DNA of 49,610 bases from Acidimicrobiia bacterium UBA5794 (GCA_002418265.1 DIDS01000021.1:1-49610); one strand, 5' to 3'. Numbered from the stretch's first letter, positions 25,474-33,840 are shown. Translations and numbers: made by a program. Notes: generated by a model from the sequence alone, not told the origin.

Positions 25474-26202
25474 CTACCCACCCGTTCCAAGTCCGTCGAT
25501 GTAGTCAAGCCACTCGGCGTCGTCGACAACGCGTACCGGTAGCGACATCTGGGCGTGGCCTGCTCCGCAGAGTTCGGCGCATTGGATGCGGAGGTTGACG
25601 TCGTCGTCGATCCCTCCCGTGTGCGTTGCCGTGATGTATACCCGCGTCGTGAGACCAGGAACCGCGTCGATCTTGGTACGGAACGCAGGGATCCAGAAGC
25701 TGTGGAGGACATCGGTACTGTGGACGTCGTAGCGGACCCGTTTTTCGACGGGGACGACGAGTTCATCAAGTGCGGTCGCCCCGTTGGGATATGTGACCTG
25801 CCAGAAGAACTGAGCGGCCTCGATCTCGACGACGTAGTCCGATACCGGTTCACCTCGAACGGCTGCAAGGCCAACAAATCCAGGGTTGATGACGATACCG
25901 ATGGCGAGCGAAATGGTGACGACGAGCCATAGGCCGACGATAAGCCTGCTGCCGCGCTGTGGTGGACCGTCCTCGCGGTCCGCTCCTCGTGATCGCCAAC
26001 TGATCGCTCCCCAGACCATGATGGCGAAGATGAGTGCCATGACCGGGACCGCGAGCGCCTCAAGGAGCTCGTAGGCCTCATCGATGACCTCCGCTTCCTC
26101 TGAGTATTGAGCCGGAAGCACCGTCGTGTTCATCACGAGGAGCAGTCCGAGAACGGTGAAGAGCAGCCACAGGAGAAAGACTGGTATCCAGGATTTCTTC
26201 AC
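25474..26202 (-). CDS. ctaC: Cytochrome c oxidase subunit II
   Basis: 242 residues; GTG start with GGAGGGCCT upstream. Two membrane helices (about 8-28 and 50-70), a third hydrophobic stretch (86-106), then the periplasmic cupredoxin domain. The CuA centre is complete: CAELCGAGHAQM (two Cys, His, Met) with the partner His in TDVLHSFWIPAF; QFFWQVTYP is the aromatic electron-entry patch. No C-terminal heme c domain, so the oxidase is aa3 rather than caa3. First gene of the operon ctaC-ctaD-subunit IV-ctaE-cupredoxin-like. Confidence 0.96.
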   Translation of the reverse strand: MKKSWIPVFLLWLLFTVLGLLLVMNTTVLPAQYSEEAEVIDEAYELLEALAVPVMALIFAIMVWGAISWRSRGADREDGPPQRGSRLIVGLWLVVTISLAIGIVINPGFVGLAAVRGEPVSDYVVEIEAAQFFWQVTYPNGATALDELVVPVEKRVRYDVHSTDVLHSFWIPAFRTKIDAVPGLTTRVYITATHTGGIDDDVNLRIQCAELCGAGHAQMSLPVRVVDDAEWLDYIDGLGTGG

Positions 26203-26279
26203 AGGCCCTCCATGTCGGGTGTCTGCTCGGTGACTGGCGAGATGTTAGCCCCACCCCGCGTCGTGTACCGAACTATTCC

Positions 26280-26327
26280 TACCCAGGGTTCGTACCCCCC
26301 ATTTTTGGGGGGTACGAACCCTGGGTA
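26280..26327. repeat. Perfect 21-bp inverted repeat
   Basis: Arms 26280-26300 and 26307-26327 are exact reverse complements, each running TACCCAGGGTTCG then TACCCCCC toward a 6-nt loop (ATTTTT). It lies between the end of the OsmC-family gene and the start of ctaC, both on minus. It could be an extreme terminator hairpin for the OsmC transcript, though no T-tract follows on minus, or an insulating or protein-binding palindrome upstream of the oxidase operon. Confidence 0.85.
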
Positions 26328-26347
26328 CGCGTAGGCGAAATGATGCG

Positions 26348-26779
26348 TTAGGCGAGGGATGCTTCGAGGGTGATCTCGACGTTGCCAACGAGGGCGTTTG
26401 AGACGGGGCATCCGTCCTTGGCGGCCGCCGCGTGGGTCGCAAAGTCCTCTGCCGACATGCCGGGGACGGTTCCGACGACGGAGAGTGCCATCGTGGTGAT
26501 CCGGAACCCCGCATCCGTCTTCTCGAACTTCGCGACAGCCTTGGTGTCGAGATTCTCTGGTGGGTTTCCCGCACCAGCCAAGACATTCGAAAGCGCCATC
26601 GAGTAGCACGCTGCGTGGGCGGCGGCGATCAGCTCCTCGGGGCTTGTTTTTCCGGCAGCCTCTTCGGTCCTGCTCGCCCAGCTGACCGGAAGCGGTCCTG
26701 CAGCGCCACTGTTGAGACTCGCCGTCCCCGATCCCCCGAACAAATCTCCCTGCCAACTCGCAAATCCTGTGCTCTTCAT
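26348..26779 (-). CDS. OsmC/Ohr-family peroxiredoxin
   Basis: 143 residues from ATG 26779. The two redox cysteines are Cys58 in AAHAACYSMALS and Cys124 in KDGCPVSNAL, the OsmC-subfamily spacing. These thiol peroxidases reduce organic hydroperoxides with lipoyl-type reductants and work as intertwined dimers. N-terminal GFASWQGDL is the beta strand bearing conserved Trp. Monocistronic, bounded downstream by the large inverted repeat. Confidence 0.92.
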   Translation of the reverse strand: MKSTGFASWQGDLFGGSGTASLNSGAAGPLPVSWASRTEEAAGKTSPEELIAAAHAACYSMALSNVLAGAGNPPENLDTKAVAKFEKTDAGFRITTMALSVVGTVPGMSAEDFATHAAAAKDGCPVSNALVGNVEITLEASLA

Positions 26780-26881
26780 GCTGTTCCCTTTCGAACGGTC
26801 GCCTGGTGCGAGGGTAACCCATTCCACAGAGCCAGAAAACTCAACAAGTCACGCGCGCTTGTCACCCCTATCAGATGAGGT

Positions 26882-27268
26882 GTGCGAGTAGCTTCCGTGA
26901 CAACCCTCACAGCACAGATGGGTGGATGGATTCGAGTGGCCGATGTTCCTGTTGTCAGGGGTGCAATGGACTTCGACTCGTTCTACCGCGCCGACTACTG
27001 GTGACTCGTCGGGCTTGCGATTGAGGTCGTCGACCTCGGCACCGGTGCGGTTGTAGCCGAAGCACTCAACCCTCTGACAACGTCGGAGAACCCTCACCGT
27101 CCGAACGGACGGTTCAGCCCCGATGGAACGATGCTCGGAACCAACAATCGAACTGGCGACATCGTCTACTTCGCTGTCGAACCAGAACCCGAGGCAATTA
27201 CAGTTTCGGAAGAAACAAAGAGGGAGTTCTTGTACATGGCTTGGTCTTCGGACAGCCGTGCCCCGTAA
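26882..27268 (+). pseudogene. Decayed fragment of a beta-propeller (WD40/TolB-like) gene
   Basis: One frame from 26882 reads about 40 codons, meets TGA at 27002-27004, and continues open to TAA at 27266. The second part reads VVDLGTGAVVAEALN, then GRFSPDGTMLGTNNRTGDI and MAWSSDSRAP, i.e. two propeller blades with the FSPDG motif, but no start, no signal peptide and only a fragment of a propeller. It is squeezed between OsmC and the CDF gene. Best read as a remnant; the TGA does not sit on a redox residue. Confidence 0.6.
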
Positions 27269-27306
27269 CCTACGACGATGGATCGACGAACCATCGCGGT
27301 GAAACG

Positions 27307-28203
27307 ATGAATGGAGGACACGACCACACGGTGCGCGCCAGCCGGAGGCATTTGAAGCCCCTCGGTGTGGCCCTTGTTCTTGTCGTGGTGTTCCTCATCG
27401 TTGAGGCCATAGCTGGCTTCTGGACCGGTTCACTCGCCCTGATCTCCGATGCTGGGCACATGGCGACGGACGCTCTCGGCATCGGAATGGCGCTCGCAGC
27501 CATCATCGCAGCGGAGCGAACGACCTCGATCCGACGGACCTACGGGTTGTACCGAACGGAAATTCTCGCCGCCCTCGCAAACGCCGTCCTTCTGTTTGTG
27601 GTCGCTGGATACGTGTTGTATGAGGCGATCACCCGGCTGAGTTCGCCACCCGACATTCTCAGCGGACCCATGATGCTGGTTGCGGCCGCGGGACTCGTGG
27701 TGAACGTGATCGCCTGGCGCTTGCTTCGGGCAGGAGCCGAGGAGTCGCTCAACATTGAGGGGGCGTATCTCGAGGTCATTGCGGATCTGATCGGTTCGAT
27801 CGGCGTGCTGATCGCCGCGATCACCATCTGGCTCACGGACTGGATGATCATCGACCCGATTGTGGGCGCTGCGATCGGTCTCTTCATCCTGCCGAGGGCA
27901 TGGCGATTGGCGCGAAAAGCGTTGGATATCCTACTGCAATCGGCACCGGAACGGATCGATCTTGATCAACTCAGCACTGAACTCGGTGGAATCGCTGATG
28001 TCGTGGATGTGCACGATCTCCATATCTGGACGCTCACATCCGACATGGATGTCGGGACCGCCCATCTCATGACCCGTGATGGGGTCGACCCGCACCCGGT
28101 ACTTGATCAAGCACGATCGATCCTCCAGAGCCACGGTATTGCCCACGCGACCCTCCAGGTTGAACCTGAGTCGCACGAGGGATGTGCGGAGGTGAACTGG
28201 TGA
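27307..28203 (+). CDS. Cation diffusion facilitator (CzcD-type metal exporter)
   Basis: 298 residues, six helices plus a cytoplasmic C-terminal domain. The TM2 metal site is SDAGHMATDALG (H-x3-D). In TM5 the expected H-x3-D is E-V-I-A-D, an E-x3-D form. An internal RRTYGLYRTEILAAL segment and the C-terminal VDVHDLHIWTL with later histidines complete the family pattern. It exports Zn2+ or a related divalent ion with proton exchange; the changed TM5 ligand may alter selectivity. ATG at 27307; the gene ends GTGA, overlapping the heme A synthase start. Confidence 0.93.
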   Translation: MNGGHDHTVRASRRHLKPLGVALVLVVVFLIVEAIAGFWTGSLALISDAGHMATDALGIGMALAAIIAAERTTSIRRTYGLYRTEILAALANAVLLFVVAGYVLYEAITRLSSPPDILSGPMMLVAAAGLVVNVIAWRLLRAGAEESLNIEGAYLEVIADLIGSIGVLIAAITIWLTDWMIIDPIVGAAIGLFILPRAWRLARKALDILLQSAPERIDLDQLSTELGGIADVVDVHDLHIWTLTSDMDVGTAHLMTRDGVDPHPVLDQARSILQSHGIAHATLQVEPESHEGCAEVNW

Positions 28204-29318
28204 GCACGGATTCCAAGACTGAGATGCAGAATTCCGAACTTCTGACCTCACGCGACCCGATCAGGACCTGGCTTTGGATGGTCGCCGGGCTCACGGCTGC
28301 GATGGTCGTCGTCGGCGGGTTTGTTCGACTGTCCCGAGCCGGATTGTCGATTGTTTCGTGGGATCCGGTCACCGGAGTGCTCCCACCGATTGGAACCGAC
28401 GCGTGGCATGTCGAGTTCGCGAAGTACCAGCAGTCACCGGAGTATCTCCTCGTCAACTCAGGGATGACGCTTGCTGAATTCCAGCGCATCTTCATGATCG
28501 AATGGGCGCACCGACTCATTGCACGCATCGCGGGGCTCATGGTCGTGATTCCCCTCGTGTGGTTCATGGCGAAACGCATACTGACGTTCAAACAATCGCT
28601 GCGGTACTGGGCCGTTGCAGCACTCTTCGGGATCCAGGCGGTCTTGGGTTGGGTTATGGTGTCAAGCGGGTTGCGGGACCGACCGATCGTGAGCAATGCC
28701 AGGCTGACGATGCACCTCCTCGTCGCTCTCGCCACCCTCGGAATCGTGATGTGGATGGCCATGGATCGATCGCCTGCGGATTCACCTGCTGGCGGAGGCA
28801 AACGATCAACGGTCGTGTTGAGTTGGTCGCTCCTTGTGGCGGTTGTTGCTCAAATCGGACTCGGTGGTCTTGTTGCCGGGATGCGGGCAGGGTCGGTATC
28901 GGACACGTGGCCGCTCATGGCTGGACGGTGGGTTCCCGTGGATCTCTTGACCGAATACGATCCATGGTGGATCAACTTCATTGAGCCGGTGGGTTCCCAT
29001 TGGCTCCACCGGTGGATTGCGTTCCTCGTCGCTGGAATCGCGATCGCGCTGTTCCTCGCCGTCCGCCGCGACAGCGGCACAACAGAAAGGATGCGATCGA
29101 CCACCCGGTGGTTGATTGCGGTCCTCTCCCTTCAGGTGGGTCTTGGGATCAGTGTCGTCGTGTTGGCGGTTCCGAAGTGGCTTGCATTGGCTCATCAAGC
29201 GAATGGGATGGCGGTGTTTGCGATTGCGGTCGTGATCTGCCACACGGCAACACGAACGTCGACCAGCAGCCAAGCTTCGACGACGTATGACATCGCCCTG
29301 ATACCCGACGATCGTTGA
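28200..29318 (+). CDS. ctaA: Heme A synthase, COX15/CtaA type
   Basis: 372 residues from a GTG overlapping the CDF stop (GTGA). Eight helices. The N-terminal half has GGFVRLSRAGLSIVSWDPVTG and the insertion ending EFQRIFMIEWAHRLIAR, the motif shared with mitochondrial and proteobacterial COX15 (type 2) rather than the shorter Bacillus-type CtaA. Heme-ligand histidines are in EWAHR, LTMHLL, HWLHRW and LAHQANG. It oxidises heme O to heme A for the oxidase encoded on the other side at 22809-26202. No heme O synthase (ctaB) is in the window. Confidence 0.93.
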   Translation: MSTDSKTEMQNSELLTSRDPIRTWLWMVAGLTAAMVVVGGFVRLSRAGLSIVSWDPVTGVLPPIGTDAWHVEFAKYQQSPEYLLVNSGMTLAEFQRIFMIEWAHRLIARIAGLMVVIPLVWFMAKRILTFKQSLRYWAVAALFGIQAVLGWVMVSSGLRDRPIVSNARLTMHLLVALATLGIVMWMAMDRSPADSPAGGGKRSTVVLSWSLLVAVVAQIGLGGLVAGMRAGSVSDTWPLMAGRWVPVDLLTEYDPWWINFIEPVGSHWLHRWIAFLVAGIAIALFLAVRRDSGTTERMRSTTRWLIAVLSLQVGLGISVVVLAVPKWLALAHQANGMAVFAIAVVICHTATRTSTSSQASTTYDIALIPDDR

Positions 29319-29339
29319 GGCTGCTCAAAACGGTGCTGG

Positions 29340-29777
29340 TCAAAACAGGCGATCGCCTCGCAACCCGCTTGCTTGCTTCACCCACGACGCAAACTGGGCC
29401 TCGTCGAACTGCTCCCCCTCAAAAATGTGGAGGTAACGCACATCCTTCTGCTTGGACTCGACAGGGGGAATCGGATCGAACGTCATCCCACGAAAGAACG
29501 CCACCTTGATGTACTTGGTAAGGCAGTGGAAGCTGAGGAACCATCCGTCCCCCTCTACGCCATAAAACGGACTGTTCCACCGCACCGCCTTTCGCACGTG
29601 TGGCACCGTCGCCACGATGAGCGCATCGAGACGGCGTCCAACATCACCCTTCCAACCCGGCATCGCATCGATGTAGGCCTGTACGACCGCATCGCCGTCA
29701 CCCTTGGCGATCTGCGGATTTCCACCCGAGAGAAGAACAGGTTCCACGCCCTTCGCCGGATTCTTGGATTCCGCCAT
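29340..29777 (-). CDS. DUF1801 (YdhG-like) protein
   Basis: 145 residues; ATG at 29777 preceded by AGGAGGTTGCC, an ideal ribosome site. Sequence ALIVATVPHVRKAVRWNSPFYG followed by LSFHCLTKYIKVAFFRG is the DUF1801 core (short frataxin-like alpha/beta fold with a conserved W...P.Y/FG). Role unknown. Tail-to-tail with heme A synthase and divergent from a YdeI-type protein that carries the same domain at its N-terminus. Confidence 0.85.
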   Translation of the reverse strand: MAESKNPAKGVEPVLLSGGNPQIAKGDGDAVVQAYIDAMPGWKGDVGRRLDALIVATVPHVRKAVRWNSPFYGVEGDGWFLSFHCLTKYIKVAFFRGMTFDPIPPVESKQKDVRYLHIFEGEQFDEAQFASWVKQASGLRGDRLF

Positions 29778-29961
29778 GGCAACCTCCTGAGTTCGTGCAG
29801 CGTGCGACCGGCCACGGTAGTCCGAACAGGCAGACACTGCCACGAAAGGCGACAAAACCCGCCTTTTCCGAAGCGCATGCCCGGCCAGCAGTATTCTTAC
29901 AAAGGAGATCGGACGCTGTCTCAATCTCAACAGCTCATCTCACAGTCGAGTCGGAGGAATC

Positions 29962-30537
29962 ATGAATGCCAAGGTGGATGCCTACATCGCACGGTCCGAG
30001 ATCTGGCCAGAAGAGATGACCCAACTGCGACCAATTCTTTTGGGTGCTGGGCTGACCGAGGAGATCAAGTGGGGCAAGCCCTGCTACAGCCATGACGGCG
30101 CAAACATCGTGATCGTCCAGGAAATGAAGGACTTCCTTGCCCTCATGTTCTTCAAAGGAGCGTTGCTGAGCGATCCGGCTGGCGTCCTTGAAGAGCAGGG
30201 CGCAAATACAAGACACGCTCGCCGCATTCGCTTCACCTCAGTCGACGACGTTGCGCGACTCGCCGACACCGTCAAGGCCTACATCGAGGAGGCAATTGAT
30301 GTCGAAGAGGCAGGCCTTGAGCTGGGCCCGCCCCCCGAGTTGATCCTCGTCGAAGAACTCCAAGCTCGCCTTGACCAGGATCCCAAGCTCAAGGCAGCGT
30401 TCGAGTCCCTCACCCCCGGCCGACAGCGCGAATACAATCTGTTCATCTCGGGTGCCAAGCAGGCCAAGACCCGCGAGTCGCGAATCGACAAGTACACCGA
30501 AGTAATCCTGAGCGGCAAAGGTCTTCGCGACCAGTAA
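29962..30537 (+). CDS. YdeI/OmdA-type protein with N-terminal DUF1801
   Basis: 191 residues; CGGAGGAATC precedes the ATG. Residues 1-120 form a DUF1801 domain (LTEEIKWGKPCYSHDGANI). The C-terminal 60 residues carry the OmdA/YdeI block: AAFESLTPGRQREYNLFISG, then AKQAKTRESRIDKYTEVI and a closing GKG. The family is common in actinobacteria and linked in some species to antimicrobial-peptide or stress phenotypes, but without a defined reaction. The following 200 nt contain no gene I can support. Confidence 0.9.
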   Translation: MNAKVDAYIARSEIWPEEMTQLRPILLGAGLTEEIKWGKPCYSHDGANIVIVQEMKDFLALMFFKGALLSDPAGVLEEQGANTRHARRIRFTSVDDVARLADTVKAYIEEAIDVEEAGLELGPPPELILVEELQARLDQDPKLKAAFESLTPGRQREYNLFISGAKQAKTRESRIDKYTEVILSGKGLRDQ

Positions 30538-30747
30538 GCCGACCACCCGCCACACTCCTGAGCCACGTGAGCTAACTTCACGAGAGCCAGGACGAACGAC
30601 AGCCTCCAAGGATTCCAGGGCGAATCACCGATACTCAACTCCTGTATCTCCCCGGCCATGTAGGTTCCGAACGAGATCTAGATGTACCCGAAGTCGTCAG
30701 CCGTTCGAGTCTCTGACCTTGCTGAGCTGCTTGGGAATCAAGCTATC

Positions 30748-31020
30748 TCAATCGAACACCGAAAAGGCGACCAGAATGACGTTGAAGACAGTGAGGCCAG
30801 CAATGACCCACGTCAGGCACTCGATACGGTTGCCACTCCGCTCAATAGCCCGACGGTGTAGCTCCTCTCTAACAAATGTCGCTTTCGCAATTGTCGAGTT
30901 GACAGAGCTCACCACATGTTGTTCGTTATTGGCCGACTCAACGGCTTCGGAGTAGATGAGGTCAAGCTCATCGTCGCTTGAATTTCGCAATGTTTCTAGC
31001 GTCGGCAGAAAGCGTTCCAT
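30748..31020 (-). CDS. Hypothetical C-terminally anchored protein
   Basis: 90 residues from ATG 31020. The N-terminal 65 residues are helical and charged (ETLRNSSDDELDLIYSEAVE, FVREELHRRAIERSG); the last 22 form one hydrophobic helix ending FSVFD. No family recognised; such tail-anchored helical proteins are common in mobile or defence loci. Local base composition looks clearly more AT-rich than the flanks, and tRNA-Ile2 lies just beyond (its 3' end faces this gene), so acquisition by transfer is plausible. 31021-31271 holds no convincing gene. Confidence 0.55.
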   Translation of the reverse strand: MERFLPTLETLRNSSDDELDLIYSEAVESANNEQHVVSSVNSTIAKATFVREELHRRAIERSGNRIECLTWVIAGLTVFNVILVAFSVFD

Positions 31021-31271
31021 TCGAAAGATAATGGCACCTGATAAGACAGTTCCGAAGGATCTCATTGAAATCAGGGGTTGTGCCGAGCGGGACGTCGACA
31101 ACACCGGCGAAGCTATCTCTGGCAATTCGGTGTCGGTGGAGCAACGCGAGGAGAAGCAGGATCAGAGGTTCGAGATCGTGAATGGCCATTGGGTCCAGGA
31201 CTTTCAGATGAACAGAGAAACACAAGTGTCTCTTAACTGGCACTCGATCTCGGATTTTTCTTCCAATTCGG

Positions 31272-31346
31272 TGGGCCCGGTAGGACTTGAACCTACGGCC
31301 AAGCGATTATGAGTCGCCTGCTCTGACCAGACTGAGCTACGGGCCC
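31272..31346 (-). tRNA. tRNA-Ile2 (anticodon CAT, lysidine-modified)
   Basis: Acceptor GGGCCCG/CGGGCCC with discriminator A, D-arm TAGCTCAGTCTGGTCAGAGC, anticodon arm GGCGA-CTCATAA-TCGCT, T-arm GTAGGTTCAAGTCCTAC. The stretch AGAGCAGGCGACTCATAATC matches the bacterial tRNA-Ile2 core rather than elongator or initiator Met, so C34 should be converted to lysidine by TilS to read AUA. 75 nt, CCA not encoded. Confidence 0.93.
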
Positions 31347-31464
31347 GCGTCCGGGATTGTACGGTCGCCAGCGAATCAGATCAGAGCATCGCCGCAATCC
31401 CACCAAGCAGGCATGACCGCTTGGACGCGGTGAAACGGCCCACGATGGCGGGGTTCGAAAGCTG

Positions 31465-33285
31465 CTATTCCACGGTGTCGACTTCGATGTCGTACCACTC
31501 GGGCCATGATGCGCTTTCGAGCGTGGTGATCCGGAAGGCCTTGACACCTTCAAGGGGAACATCGGGATGCCACACGAGGACGTCACCGATTTCGGTGTAT
31601 CCAGTGAATGTGGTGACGACGCTCCAAGCATCGTCGATGAGGACTTCGACCTTGTGGACGCTGTCGCTTGGCGGTGTCTGATACACGATGAATCGGATCT
31701 CGCTGACGGTAACGGGCTCGGGAAAGGTTTGCTGGATCCAACCGGGAGCGTCGGCCCCCGATGACCAGAATGACTCACCCAGGGTGACGCCGTCGAATGC
31801 CAACTCAGGACCGTGACCGGGACGGCTTGCTGATGCAGTGACATCGACATCGGGGGGTTCGATGCCTGGGCACAGATCCTGATGGCCGGGAGCGCAGTAT
31901 TCCGTTGTTCCACCGATGATCGTGGCAAGAACTTCCACATCGAGGAGGTCTCGTGTCGGGATCTCAAGGACATTGTCCGAAAGTACGACGAGGTCGGCAA
32001 GCTTTCCCGGAGTCAACGAACCCACGTCATCTTCTGCATGGATCGCGTATGCGGCGTTGATGGTCATCATTCTCAGGGCCTCATCGATCGGTACACCCCC
32101 GGCTTTCATCCAATCCGGGGCTTCACAGATTTCACCGTCGTCTCCGACACGGGTCCTTGCGACGAGGCTGAAAAGGTCCGGAACGGCTCCGATCGGGAGC
32201 ACCCATGGATCGTCTCCGTGCCATGCCACGATGATGCCGGGGTTTGCGAGTCCGATCGCGTTCGGTCGGTTCCCGTAGTTGATGAAGATCGGCTCCCACT
32301 CAAGCCCTTTGGTGCATGCTGACGAGCCGCCGAACACAGCTGGCACGATGCCGATCTCCCCGTATCTCGGCGCGATCTCGGGAGTCACGAACACGTTGTG
32401 GTCGATTCGATGGCGGAGCACGTTCGGAGCACCTTTGAGGACGGATTCGTACGCATCGAGGGCTTGCGTGATCGCAAGATCACCCTGTGCATGGATGATC
32501 ACTTGCATCCCCCGATCCTGTGCATCCTGGATCCAGGATCTCATCTGCTCATCGGTGTGATACGGCTTCCCGACCGGTACCCCCACTGCCCAGGGTTCAC
32601 TTGAGGCCACGAGACCACACACTCCCCCGTCAGCAAAGATCTTGACTCCGAGAATCCGGAGCCGATCGCCAAGTTGCCCGGGCTCGTAGGCCTGATACCA
32701 ATCGCCGTAGTGCTCTCCGCATGGATCGGTGATCGTGAGATACAGGCCGGTCCGAACTCGGAGTTCACCCGATGCTGCCCTCTCGATGAACTGTTCTGGC
32801 ATATCGGGTTCCGCCGATCCGTCGGCGAGAGATGTGATCCCAGCTTCGAGCGCCATTTGTTGACCCTCCTCGAACGGAGCCGCGTCCGTGAGGATGTGGG
32901 TGTGGGGGTCCACAAATCCGGGACCGAGCATCCGCCCACCCAGATCAATGACCTCGGTGTCGGGTCCGATGTAGCGCTCAATGTCGGTGCTCGATCCCAC
33001 CGCGGCAATGGTGTCACCAGAGACTGCAAGCGCCTCGACCGTGCCATAACTGGGATCCACGGTGACGACGTCGCCACCGATGAACACGATATCTGCTGGC
33101 TCCACAGGGGGAAGAACGGTTGTGGTGGTTGTCTCGATCACCGTCGATGTCGACGTTGAGGTCGATGCTGTCGTGGGGATGTTCGGGGCTGAGGTCGTTG
33201 TGTTGTCAGCGGAACCGTTGCACGCGGTCGCGACGAGCGTCACCACGAACAGGACACTGACCGACTGTGTGAACATGCGATCCAT
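31465..33285 (-). CDS. Amidohydrolase-3 lipoprotein with C-terminal discoidin-like domain
   Basis: 606 residues. Lipobox VATAC gives lipid Cys22, followed by a Ser/Thr linker to about residue 62. The metal-dependent amidohydrolase (YtcJ-type, PF07969) covers about 63-470: MLGPGFVDPHTHI (H-x-H site), ILGVKIFADGGVCG, VIIHAQGD, RHRIDHNVF and GSLTPGKLADLVVLS. Residues 480-606 read as a beta-sandwich of the F5/8C (discoidin) type: SRPGHGPELAFDG, FWSSGADAPGWIQQTF, SEIRFIVYQ and a final YDIEVDTVE strand, a likely carbohydrate-binding unit. Surface-anchored hydrolase of unknown substrate. 33286-33425 contains no gene. Confidence 0.88.
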   Translation of the reverse strand: MDRMFTQSVSVLFVVTLVATACNGSADNTTTSAPNIPTTASTSTSTSTVIETTTTTVLPPVEPADIVFIGGDVVTVDPSYGTVEALAVSGDTIAAVGSSTDIERYIGPDTEVIDLGGRMLGPGFVDPHTHILTDAAPFEEGQQMALEAGITSLADGSAEPDMPEQFIERAASGELRVRTGLYLTITDPCGEHYGDWYQAYEPGQLGDRLRILGVKIFADGGVCGLVASSEPWAVGVPVGKPYHTDEQMRSWIQDAQDRGMQVIIHAQGDLAITQALDAYESVLKGAPNVLRHRIDHNVFVTPEIAPRYGEIGIVPAVFGGSSACTKGLEWEPIFINYGNRPNAIGLANPGIIVAWHGDDPWVLPIGAVPDLFSLVARTRVGDDGEICEAPDWMKAGGVPIDEALRMMTINAAYAIHAEDDVGSLTPGKLADLVVLSDNVLEIPTRDLLDVEVLATIIGGTTEYCAPGHQDLCPGIEPPDVDVTASASRPGHGPELAFDGVTLGESFWSSGADAPGWIQQTFPEPVTVSEIRFIVYQTPPSDSVHKVEVLIDDAWSVVTTFTGYTEIGDVLVWHPDVPLEGVKAFRITTLESASWPEWYDIEVDTVE

Positions 33286-33425
33286 CGTAGGAAGACGGGA
33301 TTAAGGTCGGCTTAAGGGAACGGCGGGAGTGAGGGCACACGCCGTTGGTTGTCAGACCCCCTCAAGCAGCGTCGTCGCATGGTCTAGCCCGCAGGTGCTT
33401 GACATACGTGACAAGAGGCCGACTG

Positions 33426-33830
33426 TCATGTTTCGGGAAGGTAGGCCGTGAGAGCGTCTGTCATCTCCTGCGGGAACCGCATCGGACGACCCGTTGGATT
33501 CACACAGGCGCCGTAGACCACCTGGGTTGCAAGGACCTCATCCCCACGAACGATGCGTTGACCAAAACGCGTGCTCACCCGGCGGACATCTTCAACCCAG
33601 GTCTCGACAACGAGATCGTCGCCCTCCATTCCTGAAGCAAGGAACTTGGTTTCGATCGATGACACCACGATCTGCACGCCCATGTCGGCAAGACCGGTCA
33701 GTGTCCATCCGACTGCTCGAAACAGGTCGATCCTCCCCACTTCAAAATACTGGATGTAGACCGCGTGATTCAGGTGGCGGTATGGATCGAGTTCGTAGAA
33801 CCGCACCCTGATCGGTGTTTGGTGGATCAT
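33426..33830 (-). CDS. Hot-dog acyl-CoA thioesterase (4-hydroxybenzoyl-CoA thioesterase/YbgC type)
   Basis: 134 residues. VRFYELDPYRHLNHAVYIQYFE is the family signature with the catalytic Asp in the D-x-x-x-H-x-N motif; later strands ETWVEDVRRVSTRFGQRI complete the fold. It would hydrolyse an acyl- or aroyl-CoA. Third gene of a minus-strand operon, 10 nt after trmL. ATG at 33830; an upstream in-frame start would overlap trmL. Confidence 0.9.
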   Translation of the reverse strand: MIHQTPIRVRFYELDPYRHLNHAVYIQYFEVGRIDLFRAVGWTLTGLADMGVQIVVSSIETKFLASGMEGDDLVVETWVEDVRRVSTRFGQRIVRGDEVLATQVVYGACVNPTGRPMRFPQEMTDALTAYLPET

Positions 33831-33840
33831 CGGAGCCACG

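Noticed and set aside
27002..27004. A second in-frame TGA, with a hairpin (GAGGTC-GTC-GACCTC) about 24 nt downstream, as another selenocysteine site
   Set aside because: The TGA lies in a propeller fragment lacking any redox context, no Cys homologue position is evident, and the gene is truncated at both ends; decay explains it better.
30653..30675. Similarity of GGCCATGTAGGTTC to the T-arm of tRNA-Ile2 as a second att site
   Set aside because: Only about a dozen bases with gaps, on the opposite strand; likely chance.
30968..31243. A 91-residue minus-strand frame overlapping the tail-anchored orphan gene
   Set aside because: No ribosome site, overlaps the better-supported gene at 30748-31020 and shows no family features.
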